Shown here in pieces: positions 30,371 through 39,220 of a stretch of DNA of 64,000 nucleotides; position 1 is the stretch's first letter, and every line of letters starts with the position of its first letter. Below the pieces are notes generated by a model. The model had not been told where the DNA came from and ran no database searches. It saw only the letters and a program-made list of their open reading frames with translations. The translations under genes and the position numbers were made by a program. The stretch comes from Lutimaribacter pacificus (GTDB lineage: Bacteria; Pseudomonadota; Alphaproteobacteria; Rhodobacterales; Rhodobacteraceae): NCBI RefSeq assembly GCF_900142185.1, contig NZ_FQZZ01000012.1, positions 1 to 64,000 on the forward strand. Direction: 5' to 3'.

Positions 30371-32203
30371 TCAGGCCGCCTCGACCTCCTGAGTGCGGAC
30401 CTTTTCTGCGATGGCCCGAAGGTCGGGCTCGTCCAGCGTCTCGCGGTCGAGCAGATCGCGGGACGTTTCCTCCAGCAGCGCCCGGTTCGCGTCGAGAAGC
30501 GCGACCGTACGCGCGAAGATGTCGTCGATGATCGCCTTGACAGCGGTATCCATCCGCTCGGCCGTTGCCTCGCTGTGGCGGCGGTTGAGCCAGGCGGATT
30601 GATCCCCCGTGCCAAGGAAGCCGGGCCGCTCGGTGTCATAGCTGACATGGCCCAGATCGGGGTCCATGCCGTAGCGCGCGACCATGGCCCTGGCGATGTC
30701 GGTTGCCTTCACCAGGTCGTCGGCGGCACCGGTCGAAAGGTGATCGTATATGACCTTCTCGGCCGCACGCCCGCCCAGAAGAACGGCGATCTTGTTCTCC
30801 AGTTCCTCGCGGGTCATCAGGAAGCGGTCCTCGGTCGGGCGCTGGATCGTATAGCCGAGCGCACCGATCCCGCGCGGGATGATCGAGACTTTGTGCACCG
30901 GATCGACCCCCGGCAGCGCCATCGCGACCAGCGCGTGCCCCATTTCGTGATGCGCCACGATTTCCCGCTCGCGCGCGTTCAGAACACGGTTGCGCTTCTC
31001 CAGCCCGGCGACGATACGCTCTACTGCGTTGTTGAAGTCTTCCATGGTCACCGCATCGGCCTTTCGGCGGGTTGCCAATAGCGCCGCCTCATTGACCAGA
31101 TTTGCCAAGTCCGCTCCGGAAAAGCCCGGGGTCAGCCCGGCGACCTTCTCCGCATCCACGTCCGGTGCGAGCGTCACCTTCTTCATGTGTACCCCGAGGA
31201 TCTGGATGCGGCCCTTCTTGTCGGGCTTGTCCACCAGCACCTGCCGGTCGAAGCGCCCGGCCCTGAGCAGCGCCGGGTCGAGGATTTCCGGCCGGTTGGT
31301 GGCCGCCAGCAGCACGATCCCCGACGACGGGTCGAACCCGTCCAGCTCAGTGAGAAGCTGGTTCAGCGTCTGTTCGCGCTCGTCATGCCCGCCGGCCATC
31401 TGACCGGAGGCGCGGGCGCGGCCGAGCGCGTCGAGCTCGTCGATGAAGATGATCGCGGGTGCGTTCTTGCGGGCCTGCTCGAACAGGTCGCGCACCCTTG
31501 CGGCGCCGACGCCCACGAACATCTCGACGAATTCCGAGCCCGAGATCGAGAAGAAGGTCACGCCCGCCTCGCCCGCCACGGCCCGCGCCAGAAGCGTCTT
31601 GCCGGTACCCGGCGGGCCGACCAGGAGGATGCCTTTCGGGATCCGGGCGCCGAGCTTGCCGTAATCCTCGGGGGTCTTCAGGAAATCGACCACTTCCTCC
31701 AGCTCGGCCTTGGCCTCGTCGACCCCGGCCACATCGGCAAAGCTGACGCCGGTTTCCTTCTCCATGTAGACCTTGGCCTTGCTCTTGCCGACCTGCAGGA
31801 AACCGCCAAAACCCTGACGCTCGGCGAACTTGCGAAAGACGAACATCCAGAGACCGAAGAAGACCACTGCAGGCACCACCCAGGAGAGAAGCGCCCCGAT
31901 CCAGGTGTTTTGCGGAACGCCGGTGATCTCGACATCCGCGTCGTCCAGCCTTTCAAGAATTGTGGGATCGACGATCGTGGTGACGAAGCCAGAGCGGCCG
32001 CCGATGGGAGTTTCAAAGGTGCCGGTGATCGTATCGGACCCGACCGCAACCGAAGCGATGTCGCCGTCGGCCAGATACTGTTCGAATTGGCTATAGCTGA
32101 TCGGCGCGATGCTGCGGTAGCTGGCGATCAGATCCTGAATAAAGATCACCGCAAAAAATGCGACGATCCAGTACCAGATGTTAAATTCGGTTCTCTTTTC
32201 CAT
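30371..32203 (-). CDS. ftsH: FtsH membrane AAA+ zinc protease
   Basis: This 610-residue FtsH has two N-terminal membrane helices (about 9-27 and 103-123) around a periplasmic domain. The AAA domain has Walker A GPPGTGKT at 196-203 and the SRH region, and the M41 domain has HEMGH at 419-423. The C-terminal tail is short. It degrades misfolded membrane proteins and, in housekeeping form, the heat-shock sigma factor. It heads the ftsH-clpK-NDUFS4-kefB run and is divergent from the second htpX. It is probably an accessory copy. Confidence 0.95.
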   Translation of the reverse strand: MEKRTEFNIWYWIVAFFAVIFIQDLIASYRSIAPISYSQFEQYLADGDIASVAVGSDTITGTFETPIGGRSGFVTTIVDPTILERLDDADVEITGVPQNTWIGALLSWVVPAVVFFGLWMFVFRKFAERQGFGGFLQVGKSKAKVYMEKETGVSFADVAGVDEAKAELEEVVDFLKTPEDYGKLGARIPKGILLVGPPGTGKTLLARAVAGEAGVTFFSISGSEFVEMFVGVGAARVRDLFEQARKNAPAIIFIDELDALGRARASGQMAGGHDEREQTLNQLLTELDGFDPSSGIVLLAATNRPEILDPALLRAGRFDRQVLVDKPDKKGRIQILGVHMKKVTLAPDVDAEKVAGLTPGFSGADLANLVNEAALLATRRKADAVTMEDFNNAVERIVAGLEKRNRVLNAREREIVAHHEMGHALVAMALPGVDPVHKVSIIPRGIGALGYTIQRPTEDRFLMTREELENKIAVLLGGRAAEKVIYDHLSTGAADDLVKATDIARAMVARYGMDPDLGHVSYDTERPGFLGTGDQSAWLNRRHSEATAERMDTAVKAIIDDIFARTVALLDANRALLEETSRDLLDRETLDEPDLRAIAEKVRTQEVEAA

Positions 32204-32259
32204 CCCCTTCTCTCCTCGGCGCCAACCCGTAGAGATGTGGCTGATTTGTCACATCCGGC

Positions 32260-32289
32260 CAGATTGGTATTGCTTGAGCCGAGTTCAAG
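32260..32289 (-). promoter_or_regulatory. RpoH-type promoter of the ftsH-clpK run
   Basis: On the minus strand CTTGAA (32289-32284) is followed after 17 bases by CAATCTG (32266-32260). It lies 57 bp upstream of the ftsH ATG, in the divergent region shared with the second htpX. Confidence 0.55.
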
Positions 32290-32372
32290 AGGGATCCGAC
32301 ATGAAGATCGAAGCTGGCAACGCTGCCCAAAATTCTTACATCCCGTGGCGTGCCACTTCCCGTTAGCCGCGA

Positions 32373-33326
32373 GTGAAATTTATTGCGATCATGACTGCGA
32401 CGCCGCGCCACCAATTCCTGAACCTGCTCCAATCCATACTGCTTTTGGCGGGTATGGCGGTTATCGCCTGGTTCATCGTTTCGGCGATTGCGGGACAGGG
32501 CTTGGCAATTGCGATCGTCATCGGATCCTTGCTGGGATTGCTGCTGTCACCCGGCATCCCGAAACGCCTTTTGCTGAACGCCTACGGCGCACGCAGGCTC
32601 AGCGGGCGGGAATTTCCAGAGGGCATGGCGATACTGGCCGAACTCGCACGCCGCGCCGGGCTGCCGCGTGTACCGGAACTCTACTATGTACCGAGCCAGA
32701 TGCCGAACGCCTTCGCTATGGGCTCTCCGGATGAAAGCGCCGTCTGCGTCAGCGATGGTCTTCTTCGATCTATGAACCAGCGCGAACTGGCCGGGGTCTT
32801 GGCGCACGAGGTCGCTCACATCGCCAACCGCGATCTCTGGATCATGGGTCTGGCCGACGCGATGTCGCGCGCGGTGTCGCTCGCGTCCTGGGTTGGGCAA
32901 CTCATCCTGCTGTTGAACCTGCCGCTCATCCTGGCCGGCGCGGCTTATGTGCCCTGGCAGGTACCACTTGTCCTGATCTTTTCACCCACGATCATGGCCC
33001 TTCTTCAGCTCGCGCTGTCGCGGGCCCGGGAATACGATGCCGACAGGGGCGGCGCCGAGCTGACCGGCGATCCCGATGGCCTCGCTTCGGCCCTCCTCAA
33101 GCTGGAACGCCGCGTCGGGCGCGTCTGGGAAGACATGTTCCTGCCCGGACGCCGCATCCCCGAACCCTCGCTCCTGCGCACGCACCCGCCCACCGCCGAT
33201 CGAGTCCGGCGGCTGCGCGCACTTTCCGGACCCCGCCGACCGGTCCCACCGTCCGTTCCCCTGAACGCACCGCGGGCTGTGCGCGTTTCCACGCCGCGTT
33301 ACGGGCCTTGGGGCGTCTATCGATGA
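32373..33326 (+). CDS. htpX: HtpX-like membrane metalloprotease 2 (M48)
   Basis: This 317-residue M48 peptidase has two N-terminal membrane segments (about 18-38 and 43-60), the zinc motif HEVAH at 145-149, further membrane segments and an EYDADRGGAEL motif carrying the third ligand. The tail is longer and more basic than in the htpX at 8018. The start is uncertain between GTG 32373 and ATG 32391, as neither has a strong ribosome site. It is divergent from ftsH and immediately upstream of the right sHsp cassette promoter. Confidence 0.88.
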   Translation: MKFIAIMTATPRHQFLNLLQSILLLAGMAVIAWFIVSAIAGQGLAIAIVIGSLLGLLLSPGIPKRLLLNAYGARRLSGREFPEGMAILAELARRAGLPRVPELYYVPSQMPNAFAMGSPDESAVCVSDGLLRSMNQRELAGVLAHEVAHIANRDLWIMGLADAMSRAVSLASWVGQLILLLNLPLILAGAAYVPWQVPLVLIFSPTIMALLQLALSRAREYDADRGGAELTGDPDGLASALLKLERRVGRVWEDMFLPGRRIPEPSLLRTHPPTADRVRRLRALSGPRRPVPPSVPLNAPRAVRVSTPRYGPWGVYR

Positions 33327-33347
33327 GAACATTTTTTGCGTCGAGGT

Positions 33348-33378
33348 CTTGAAGTTGCAAATAGGCAACACTTTATCC
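33348..33378 (+). promoter_or_regulatory. RpoH-type promoter of the right sHsp cassette
   Basis: CTTGAA (33348-33353) and CTTTATCC (33371-33378) are 17 bases apart. Sequence around and downstream aligns with the left-cassette promoter region over about 200 bp, including CGCCCAG.TGGGGTTTCA and GGTTCGGCT blocks. Conservation in both copies supports it. Confidence 0.55.
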
Positions 33379-33525
33379 GCAGCGGAACGCCCAGTTGGGG
33401 TTTCACGGATACGCGACAGGTTCGGCTGATTCAGCGGACCGCCTGGCGTTCGCCCGAGGGGAACGCATGGCAGACGCGAATGCTCTAGACCGCCGCCAAA
33501 ATGGCGAACCTTGAAGCATGTCCGT

Positions 33526-33585
33526 TCTCCGCGGGCGTTCAGTGGCGTGGTGACAAATCCACGCCGTCAACTGAAACGACGGAGG
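33526..33585 (+). promoter_or_regulatory. Candidate RNA thermometer in the right sHsp leader
   Basis: TCTCCG (33526-33531) pairs with CGGAGG (33580-33585), the ribosome site of sHsp A. Within it CGTTCAGT (33536-33543) pairs with ACTGAA-A-CG (33570-33578, one bulged A), and GGCGTGG (33544-33550) pairs with CCACGCC (33559-33565) around an 8-nt loop. The shape equals that of the left-cassette leader although the bases of the stems differ, which suggests selection on structure. Confidence 0.6.
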
Positions 33586-33591
33586 CGAAAC

Positions 33592-34020
33592 ATGCTCTAT
33601 CCCACCTACACACGTCGCAGCGATCCGTTTGCGCTGATGCGCTCGATGCTGCGCGATTTTGACGGGACCTCTCCTGGCCGCGTAACCCAGCCCGTTTTCC
33701 CCGCCGTAAACGTCTGGCAGGGCGACGAGGCGGTCGCGATCACTGCAGAACTCCCTGGCGTGGATCCGGCCGACATCGACATTTCCGTGAAGGAGAATGT
33801 CCTGACGCTCTCTGGCGAGCGCAAGGCGCCCGAAATTCCGGAAGGCGCCCGCTGGCACCGCAACGAACGCGGCTTTGGCAAGTTCGCTCGTTCGGTTCGG
33901 CTACCCTTCGTGGCCGCGGAGGACAAGGTCGAGGCGCGGATGACCAACGGTGTGATCCGCATCGTGATCGGCCGCCCCGAAGAGGACAAGCCGCGGAGAA
34001 TCGAGATCAAGGCTGCGTAA
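33592..34020 (+). CDS. hsp20: Small heat-shock protein A (right cassette)
   Basis: This 142-residue Hsp20 starts MLYPTYTRRSDPFALMRSML and is closely similar over its full length to the left copy at 3976-4404. GGAGG at 33581-33585 sets the start; the frame upstream to 33511 is unused. It has an alpha-crystallin domain with NGVIRIVIGRP near the C-terminus. It is the first gene of the right A-B-C cassette. Confidence 0.94.
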   Translation: MLYPTYTRRSDPFALMRSMLRDFDGTSPGRVTQPVFPAVNVWQGDEAVAITAELPGVDPADIDISVKENVLTLSGERKAPEIPEGARWHRNERGFGKFARSVRLPFVAAEDKVEARMTNGVIRIVIGRPEEDKPRRIEIKAA

Positions 34021-34035
34021 GAGGAGGACCAATAT

Positions 34036-34434
34036 ATGACCAACGATGTAACACATACTGCCGACAAGACCCCGGCCGAGACACCGGAAACCACCACCGG
34101 CCGTCGTATCTACAGGCCGCTGACCGACATCGTCGAAACGGCTGACGGGGTGACACTGACACTCGAGATGCCGGGCGTCGCCGCCGAAGACGTGGATATC
34201 ACGCTCGAAAAGCGCGTGTTGACGATCAAAGGTAAGGTCCATGCCACGCAGCCCGAGAAGCTGCAACTGGCCTATTCCGAATACGGCGAGGGCGATTTCG
34301 AGCGAGCCTTTACCATGTCCGACGACTTCGACCCCGACAAGATCGGCGCGCAGGTCTCTAATGGTGTGCTGACCCTGACGCTGCCGCGCGCAGCGGAAGC
34401 CCAACCCAAAAAGATCACGGTAACGGCGTCGTAA
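34036..34434 (+). CDS. hsp20: Small heat-shock protein B (right cassette)
   Basis: This 132-residue Hsp20 starts MTNDVTHTADKTPAETPE and matches the left copy at 3553-3960 closely in the alpha-crystallin domain (RIYRPLTDIVET, GVLTLTLPRAAEAQPK). The N-terminal arm is three residues shorter. A GAGGAGG site precedes the ATG. It lies 15 bp behind gene A, the same spacing as in the left cassette. Confidence 0.94.
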   Translation: MTNDVTHTADKTPAETPETTTGRRIYRPLTDIVETADGVTLTLEMPGVAAEDVDITLEKRVLTIKGKVHATQPEKLQLAYSEYGEGDFERAFTMSDDFDPDKIGAQVSNGVLTLTLPRAAEAQPKKITVTAS

Positions 34435-34474
34435 GCCGGGCACGTCGCACCCAAAAGAAGAAAGGAGAACTCAC

Positions 34475-34966
34475 ATGCAGATCAAGGACCTGATCCCCTG
34501 GGCGCGGAAGGATCATGCGCCCGACCCGAAAAGTGATGACCAGAACCCCATCGCCACCCTTCAACGCGACATGAACCGTGTGTTCGAAGGCTTCTGGAAC
34601 CGCGTCGGCGATTTCGACTGGCCCTGGGTAGGCGGCGAGGCGAAATCCGACGTGGTCGAGACCGAAGATCACGTGGAGGTATCGATCGAACTGCCCGGGA
34701 TGGAAATGAAGGACATCGAGGTCACCGTAACCGATGACATGCTGACCATCAAGGGCGAGAAGAAGATCGAGCGGCAGGAGGAGAAGAAGGGCTATTATCT
34801 CTCCGAACGCAGCTATGGCGCGATCTATCGCACGATCCCGCTACCGCCGGGAGTCGACGGTGAGAAGGCCGATGCCAGCTTCAAGAACGGCGTGCTGACG
34901 ATCAAGCTGCCGCAGACCCCGGAGGCGCAGGCCAAGGTCAAGCGCATCGAGGTGAAAAACGCCTGA
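34475..34966 (+). CDS. hsp20: Small heat-shock protein C (right cassette)
   Basis: This 163-residue Hsp20 has the same length as the left copy at 3024-3515, with roughly 23 substitutions by eye. Gene order and spacing repeat the left cassette, but here a terminator follows directly, while the left cassette continues into degP-cbpA-cbpM. An AAAGGAG site precedes the ATG. Confidence 0.95.
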   Translation: MQIKDLIPWARKDHAPDPKSDDQNPIATLQRDMNRVFEGFWNRVGDFDWPWVGGEAKSDVVETEDHVEVSIELPGMEMKDIEVTVTDDMLTIKGEKKIERQEEKKGYYLSERSYGAIYRTIPLPPGVDGEKADASFKNGVLTIKLPQTPEAQAKVKRIEVKNA

Positions 34967-34974
34967 TACCAAAT

Positions 34975-35007
34975 GTCGTGCCGACAGTACCGTGCTGTCG
35001 GCACGAC
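34975..35007 (+). terminator. Terminator-like hairpin after the right sHsp cassette
   Basis: GTCGTGCCGACAG (34975-34987) pairs perfectly with CTGTCGGCACGAC (34995-35007) around TACCGTG. The hairpin is very stable, but the following bases are only moderately T-rich. The 225 bp from here to the LysR gene contain nothing recognisable. Confidence 0.7.
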
Positions 35008-35232
35008 GATCTACACTTCTCCTGTCTTGGACGCTTAAATCCAATCGGGAGAGAGCCATGCAGGTCGGGTTGGAACTTCAGGCGGTTGCCCGGGACAGGT
35101 CTTCCGCAAAAGTACTTCCGAGTAGTTCACATAGCTAAAATGGACGAACGATCTCGTCACAAGCACAGCACCAGAACCCTGCACGATTGAGTGCGAGACT
35201 CACCTATGGGGGCATCGAGCGGATGACACACG

Positions 35233-36213
35233 ATGAAAAGGAGAGCACGTGACATTGAGTTTCGGCACCTGCGGTGCTTCGTTAATGCAGCCGATCATGG
35301 CAGTTTCCGAAAGGCTGGAAGCACGATGGGTGTCCAGCAGTCATCAATCAGTCGATGCATCTGCGATCTCGAGGATCGCCTCGGAACATCCTTGTTCCAC
35401 CGTCATCGAAGCGGTGTGACCCTAAACCGCGCCGGGCAACAATTTCTACCTCGCGCACGTCAGATAATTCGCGGGCTTGATGAGAGCTTGCACGCGATGG
35501 CGGCACTTGGCAGATCGGAAAACGGCAGTATAAGAGTTGGCATTTATTCATCGATTGCCTCGGGCTTTCTGGCCGAATTGCTGTGCTCCTTCGGGGATCA
35601 GCACAATCATGTGCAGATCGAATTGATCGATGGAAACCCGGAAGAACACGTCGCTGCCATCCGTCGGCTCAAACTCGACGTCGCTTTCCTAACTGGAACC
35701 CGGACCTGGCAAGAATGTGACAGCGCATTGATGTGGTCAGAAGGTGTTTTCGTTGTCCTGCCTGAACGTCATGAGTTAGCCATCCGGACAGCAGTCGACT
35801 GGCGCGAGCTTAGCGGCGAGGCTTTCATGGTCAGCAAAACAGCGCCGGGCCAAGAGATCTATGACTATCTGGTGAGGAAGCTGGCAGACCTCAGTTGGCA
35901 CCCTGACATACATGTGCAATCCGTAAGTCGAGATAACCTGCTGTCATTGGTTGCCATTGGGCGAGGTTTGACCGTGGTCAGCGAGGCGATGACGGTGACG
36001 AACCACCCGGGAGTGGTCTTTCGACCGATCAAGGGCGAGCGCCTTCCATTTTCTGCAATCTGGTCGCCGAATAACGACAACCCCGCGTTCAGGCGTCTTC
36101 TGAGCATGGCGAGGACAAAAGCAGGGTCGGAAAGAAGCGCGGCTATCAGTGAGCATCTCTGTGGATTTGAGCCGCACGCCTCGCCTTCGCAAACCCGCGA
36201 TCTGTCGCCATGA
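35233..36213 (+). CDS. LysR-family transcriptional regulator
   Basis: This 326-residue LTTR has an N-terminal winged helix (about 8-66, FRHLRCFVNAADHGSFRKAG) and a LysR substrate-binding domain (about 95-295). The last 22 residues are read through the 3' end of the convergent DUF2274 gene (68-bp overlap), so the C-terminus may be shaped by that neighbour. GC is lower here than in the chaperone genes. It marks the passage from the PQC island to the conjugation module. The inducer and targets are unknown. Confidence 0.85.
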   Translation: MKRRARDIEFRHLRCFVNAADHGSFRKAGSTMGVQQSSISRCICDLEDRLGTSLFHRHRSGVTLNRAGQQFLPRARQIIRGLDESLHAMAALGRSENGSIRVGIYSSIASGFLAELLCSFGDQHNHVQIELIDGNPEEHVAAIRRLKLDVAFLTGTRTWQECDSALMWSEGVFVVLPERHELAIRTAVDWRELSGEAFMVSKTAPGQEIYDYLVRKLADLSWHPDIHVQSVSRDNLLSLVAIGRGLTVVSEAMTVTNHPGVVFRPIKGERLPFSAIWSPNNDNPAFRRLLSMARTKAGSERSAAISEHLCGFEPHASPSQTRDLSP

Positions 36214-36385
36214 ACCGCTCGAGCATCGGCGCGATCAGCCGGACAGGGTCGGCGACAGGCTGCCCCGTCTCTCGCCCCAGCACCTCTGCATAGGCGACAA
36301 GATCGCGATGAACAGACGCGGGCAATTCCACTGTCACCTTCACCGGCTTGTCATCGGGCAACGGCCCAAGCTTCAGTTTCGACAT
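36146..36385 (-). CDS. DUF2274 protein of the trb locus
   Basis: This 79-residue protein starts MSKLKLGPLPDDKPVKVTVE, a ribbon-helix-helix-like DUF2274 sequence (ELPASVHRDLVAYAEVLG) commonly placed directly after trbI. ATG 36385 is 3 bp after the trbI stop, with the ribosome site GGAGGG inside trbI. It is probably a small DNA-binding regulator. Its 3' end overlaps the convergent LysR gene. Confidence 0.85.
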   Translation of the reverse strand: MSKLKLGPLPDDKPVKVTVELPASVHRDLVAYAEVLGRETGQPVADPVRLIAPMLERFMATDRGFAKARRAAQIHRDAH

Positions 36386-36387
36386 GA

Positions 36388-37509
36388 TCACCCTCCTGCC
36401 GGTTCGAATACCAGATCGCGGGTGACGATGATCCTGACCGGGAACCCCGGGCGAATGGTCAGTGTCGGCGCGACCTGCAACTGACGCTGGACGATCTGCT
36501 GTCCGGCCTGGTTGATCGTGTCCACCGCGCCATCGCGGATCGCCTCGACCAGACGGTCTTCGTCATCGGTGGCGAGGTCCGCGCCGATCGCGAGCAGCGT
36601 GGACAGACCGGCCGCGCGCATGAGATCCCACCAGTGATAGTCCACGCCATCTTCGAGGCCGGCATAGCCGCTCGCATCCGCCCCCGGCAGACGTTCGAGA
36701 ACGATGGACCCGCCTTCGGGAAGGATCAGGCGGTTCCAGGCCAACAGCAGGCGGCGTTGGCCGAACGTCACACCGTCATCGTATTGGCCGATGATGCGGG
36801 TTCCTTGTGGGATCAATAGCAGTGATCCGGTCGGGCTGTCATAGACATTCTCGGTGACCTGTGCGGTGATCTGCCCCGGAAGATCGGAACGAATGCCCGT
36901 GATGAGGGCGGCCGGGATCACCGCTCCCGCCTGAAGGATGTACGGCGAGGCTGGCGGCTGAATGCGATCGGATGCGACGGTCTGCCGGTCCACCGGACCG
37001 TTGAGGAAAGCCGTATGCCGGTTCCCCTCAGGTTGCTCGGAGCTACCCAGGCCCGGAAGACTCACGCCGGCCCCGGCCGTCGTTGCCCTGCCAGACGCCG
37101 TCTGGAAGAAGACACCGCTCAGACGCGCGGTTTCCTCCTCTGCCCTGCGCCGCTCCGCGTCCGGATCGACGGTCGGGCCCATAATCGGCGGAGGGCCTAC
37201 GGGCACTCCCCGCTCCTGTGCATCGAGGATCGGCCGCCCGAGGTCGCCGGGCAGTGCCGGTCCCAGAACCGGTCCGGTATAGTCGGCTGGCAACCCTTCC
37301 AGGCCGTCCGCTGTCGGTCGGTTGTCGATGGAGTAGAGTTCTCCCCCTGGCGGTCCGGCCTCACGGGTCTGGAGCGCATAGATCAGCGCTCCGGCGATGC
37401 CGAACAGGACGACCGCTCCGACACCGGCCAGAACCTTGCGCGACAGCCTGGTCACGCGGGGCGGATCGGGACGCAGACGCATCGGAGTTGCAGGATCGGT
37501 GTCACTCAT
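36388..37509 (-). CDS. trbI: TrbI (VirB10-like) T4SS protein
   Basis: This 373-residue protein has a cytoplasmic N-terminus, one membrane helix (about 26-46), a proline-rich stretch and the conserved C-terminal TrbI/VirB10 domain (about 185-370, with IPAALITGIRSDLPGQI and GTRIIGQYDD). It spans the envelope and links the inner-membrane ATPases to the outer-membrane pore of the mating apparatus. Its start overlaps the trbG stop (ATGA). Confidence 0.95.
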   Translation of the reverse strand: MSDTDPATPMRLRPDPPRVTRLSRKVLAGVGAVVLFGIAGALIYALQTREAGPPGGELYSIDNRPTADGLEGLPADYTGPVLGPALPGDLGRPILDAQERGVPVGPPPIMGPTVDPDAERRRAEEETARLSGVFFQTASGRATTAGAGVSLPGLGSSEQPEGNRHTAFLNGPVDRQTVASDRIQPPASPYILQAGAVIPAALITGIRSDLPGQITAQVTENVYDSPTGSLLLIPQGTRIIGQYDDGVTFGQRRLLLAWNRLILPEGGSIVLERLPGADASGYAGLEDGVDYHWWDLMRAAGLSTLLAIGADLATDDEDRLVEAIRDGAVDTINQAGQQIVQRQLQVAPTLTIRPGFPVRIIVTRDLVFEPAGG

Positions 37510-38534
37510 GACGCCCCTCCCCTTCGCGCATCCCCCGCCGTCCGCGCATCCGCCTCGCGCTCCTCCATGCGCACGATACGGACCGCTTGCTGGCGGTCTC
37601 CGGCCCCCAGCCGGAGCTCGGCGGCGCCGAAGAGGCGATCCACGATCAGCACGTTCCGGCGGATACGGCTGTTGACGATCTGCGGTTCGCCATCGGCGCC
37701 GAGCACGAAGAGCGGCGGCATTTCGCCCTGGGCGATGCCAGCAGGGAAGACGATATAGACGCGACGGCCATCGTCGAAGACAGAAACCGGGCGCCAGGGC
37801 GGGCTCTCACCCTGGATCTGCAATCCGTAACGATGATTGCGGGCCGAGGGCGCCGGAATGGTCGGCGCGGTTGCCACGGCCTGTTGCCCACCACGCGGCG
37901 CTGCCGGATAGGCCCAGGCGACCGAGGGCATGTAGAGCGCCTCGCGCGCACGCAACTCGATCGTATACACCCGCCTGTCAGTGCTGATCACCAGATTGGT
38001 CGAGATGTCGTCCCGCGTCGGTTTGACGAGGATGTGGACGCGGGCGGTTGATCCGGACCCGCTCTCCGTGTCGCCGATGATCCAGCGCGTGGTATCCCCT
38101 GCGGCGATCGGCCCCGCGCCGGTCAGACGCTCGCCCGGCTCGAGTGCAATATTGGTGATCTGACCCGGTGCGGCATAGACCTGATAGAGCGCGCCTTCCG
38201 ACCAGGGATAGATCTGGATGGCGTTGTAATAGCCCTCGCGGCGCGGCTCGACCCGGGCGGCGGCATTGGCGTTTTCGATACGGCCGGTCGGTGTGCCCGC
38301 CGCCGCTCCGCCATGCGCCACTGTCCAGACCGGCGGCGTGTGCAGGGGCCGAGGACGTTCCTCGGCAGCCGAGGCGGGCGGAGTGGGCAGCGGCGGCACG
38401 GACTCGTCGTAGCTGAATTCCGGCACATGGTTGCTGGCGCACCCCGCCAGCACGGACGCGGACAGCAGCAGAGCCACCAACGCAGGCGCACCGACCATCG
38501 GAGACCTGCTCTCACAGAAACGCTGTTCAGTCAT
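37506..38534 (-). CDS. trbG: TrbG (VirB9-like) T4SS lipoprotein
   Basis: This 342-residue protein has a lipoprotein-type signal (hydrophobic segment 17-30, LAGC box) and the VirB9/TrbG beta domain (about 110-320). It forms the outer-membrane core complex with TrbI. It overlaps trbF and trbI by four bases at each end. The first 12 residues before the hydrophobic core are unusually long, so a start at MVGAPALVAL (13 residues in) is possible. Confidence 0.94.
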   Translation of the reverse strand: MTEQRFCESRSPMVGAPALVALLLSASVLAGCASNHVPEFSYDESVPPLPTPPASAAEERPRPLHTPPVWTVAHGGAAAGTPTGRIENANAAARVEPRREGYYNAIQIYPWSEGALYQVYAAPGQITNIALEPGERLTGAGPIAAGDTTRWIIGDTESGSGSTARVHILVKPTRDDISTNLVISTDRRVYTIELRAREALYMPSVAWAYPAAPRGGQQAVATAPTIPAPSARNHRYGLQIQGESPPWRPVSVFDDGRRVYIVFPAGIAQGEMPPLFVLGADGEPQIVNSRIRRNVLIVDRLFGAAELRLGAGDRQQAVRIVRMEEREADARTAGDARRGGAS

Positions 38535-39220
38535 TGGCTCATCTCCCGCGACCAGGAGATCGCATTGACGTAGATACCGAGGGGATTGGCGCGCAGACGC
38601 TCGGCGCTGCGCGGGGTCTGGATCACGACGGTCAGGATCGCGGTCCAGCGCTCGGTCGTGGAAAGCTGACCGTTCTCGTAGTGACGCTCGGTCCAGGCGA
38701 CACGGAACGATCCCGGCGAGGCCCGGATGACCGAGGACACCTCGACAGCGATCTGTTGACGACCGACGCGTGTGAACGGGTCGTTCGCGCGAGCGAAGTC
38801 GTTAAGTGCGGCCGCGCCACGGTCCGTGGTGAACTCATAGGCGCGCAGCCAGTTCTGCCGCACGATGATCGGGTCGGCGGGGATCGACCGGACCTGTTCG
38901 ATGAAGCGACCGAGATGGAAGGCGATCTGCGGATCGGTCGGCTCGTAATCGGCGGAGGCCGGGGCGACGGTCTGCGCCTCGCCGAGCGCGTCGACCTGAA
39001 CGACCCAGGGCACTACCGTGCCGCGTGCGGATTGCCAGACCAGGGCGCCAGCAAAACCCGCCGCGAGGATCAGGCTGCCGAAGGCCATGTAGCGCCAGTT
39101 GCGGGCCTGAACGCGGGCGGAGCCGATACGCTCATCCCAGACCTGCGCAGCCTTCTGGTAAGGCGTCTCTGGCTGAGGTGACTTGCCATAATGCGTGGCG
39201 GAGCGCTTGAAGAGGTTCAT
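38531..39220 (-). CDS. trbF: TrbF (VirB8-like) T4SS protein
   Basis: This 229-residue bitopic protein has one membrane helix (about 44-64) and the VirB8/TrbF periplasmic domain (about 75-225). Its start overlaps the trbL stop. VirB8 proteins scaffold assembly of the secretion channel. Confidence 0.95.
   Translation of the reverse strand: MNLFKRSATHYGKSPQPETPYQKAAQVWDERIGSARVQARNWRYMAFGSLILAAGFAGALVWQSARGTVVPWVVQVDALGEAQTVAPASADYEPTDPQIAFHLGRFIEQVRSIPADPIIVRQNWLRAYEFTTDRGAAALNDFARANDPFTRVGRQQIAVEVSSVIRASPGSFRVAWTERHYENGQLSTTERWTAILTVVIQTPRSAERLRANPLGIYVNAISWSREMSQ

Noticed and set aside
31187-32734. 515-codon plus-strand open frame
   Set aside because: It lies antisense to ftsH and overlaps htpX2; it is His/Arg-rich with no domain and is a GC-rich shadow.
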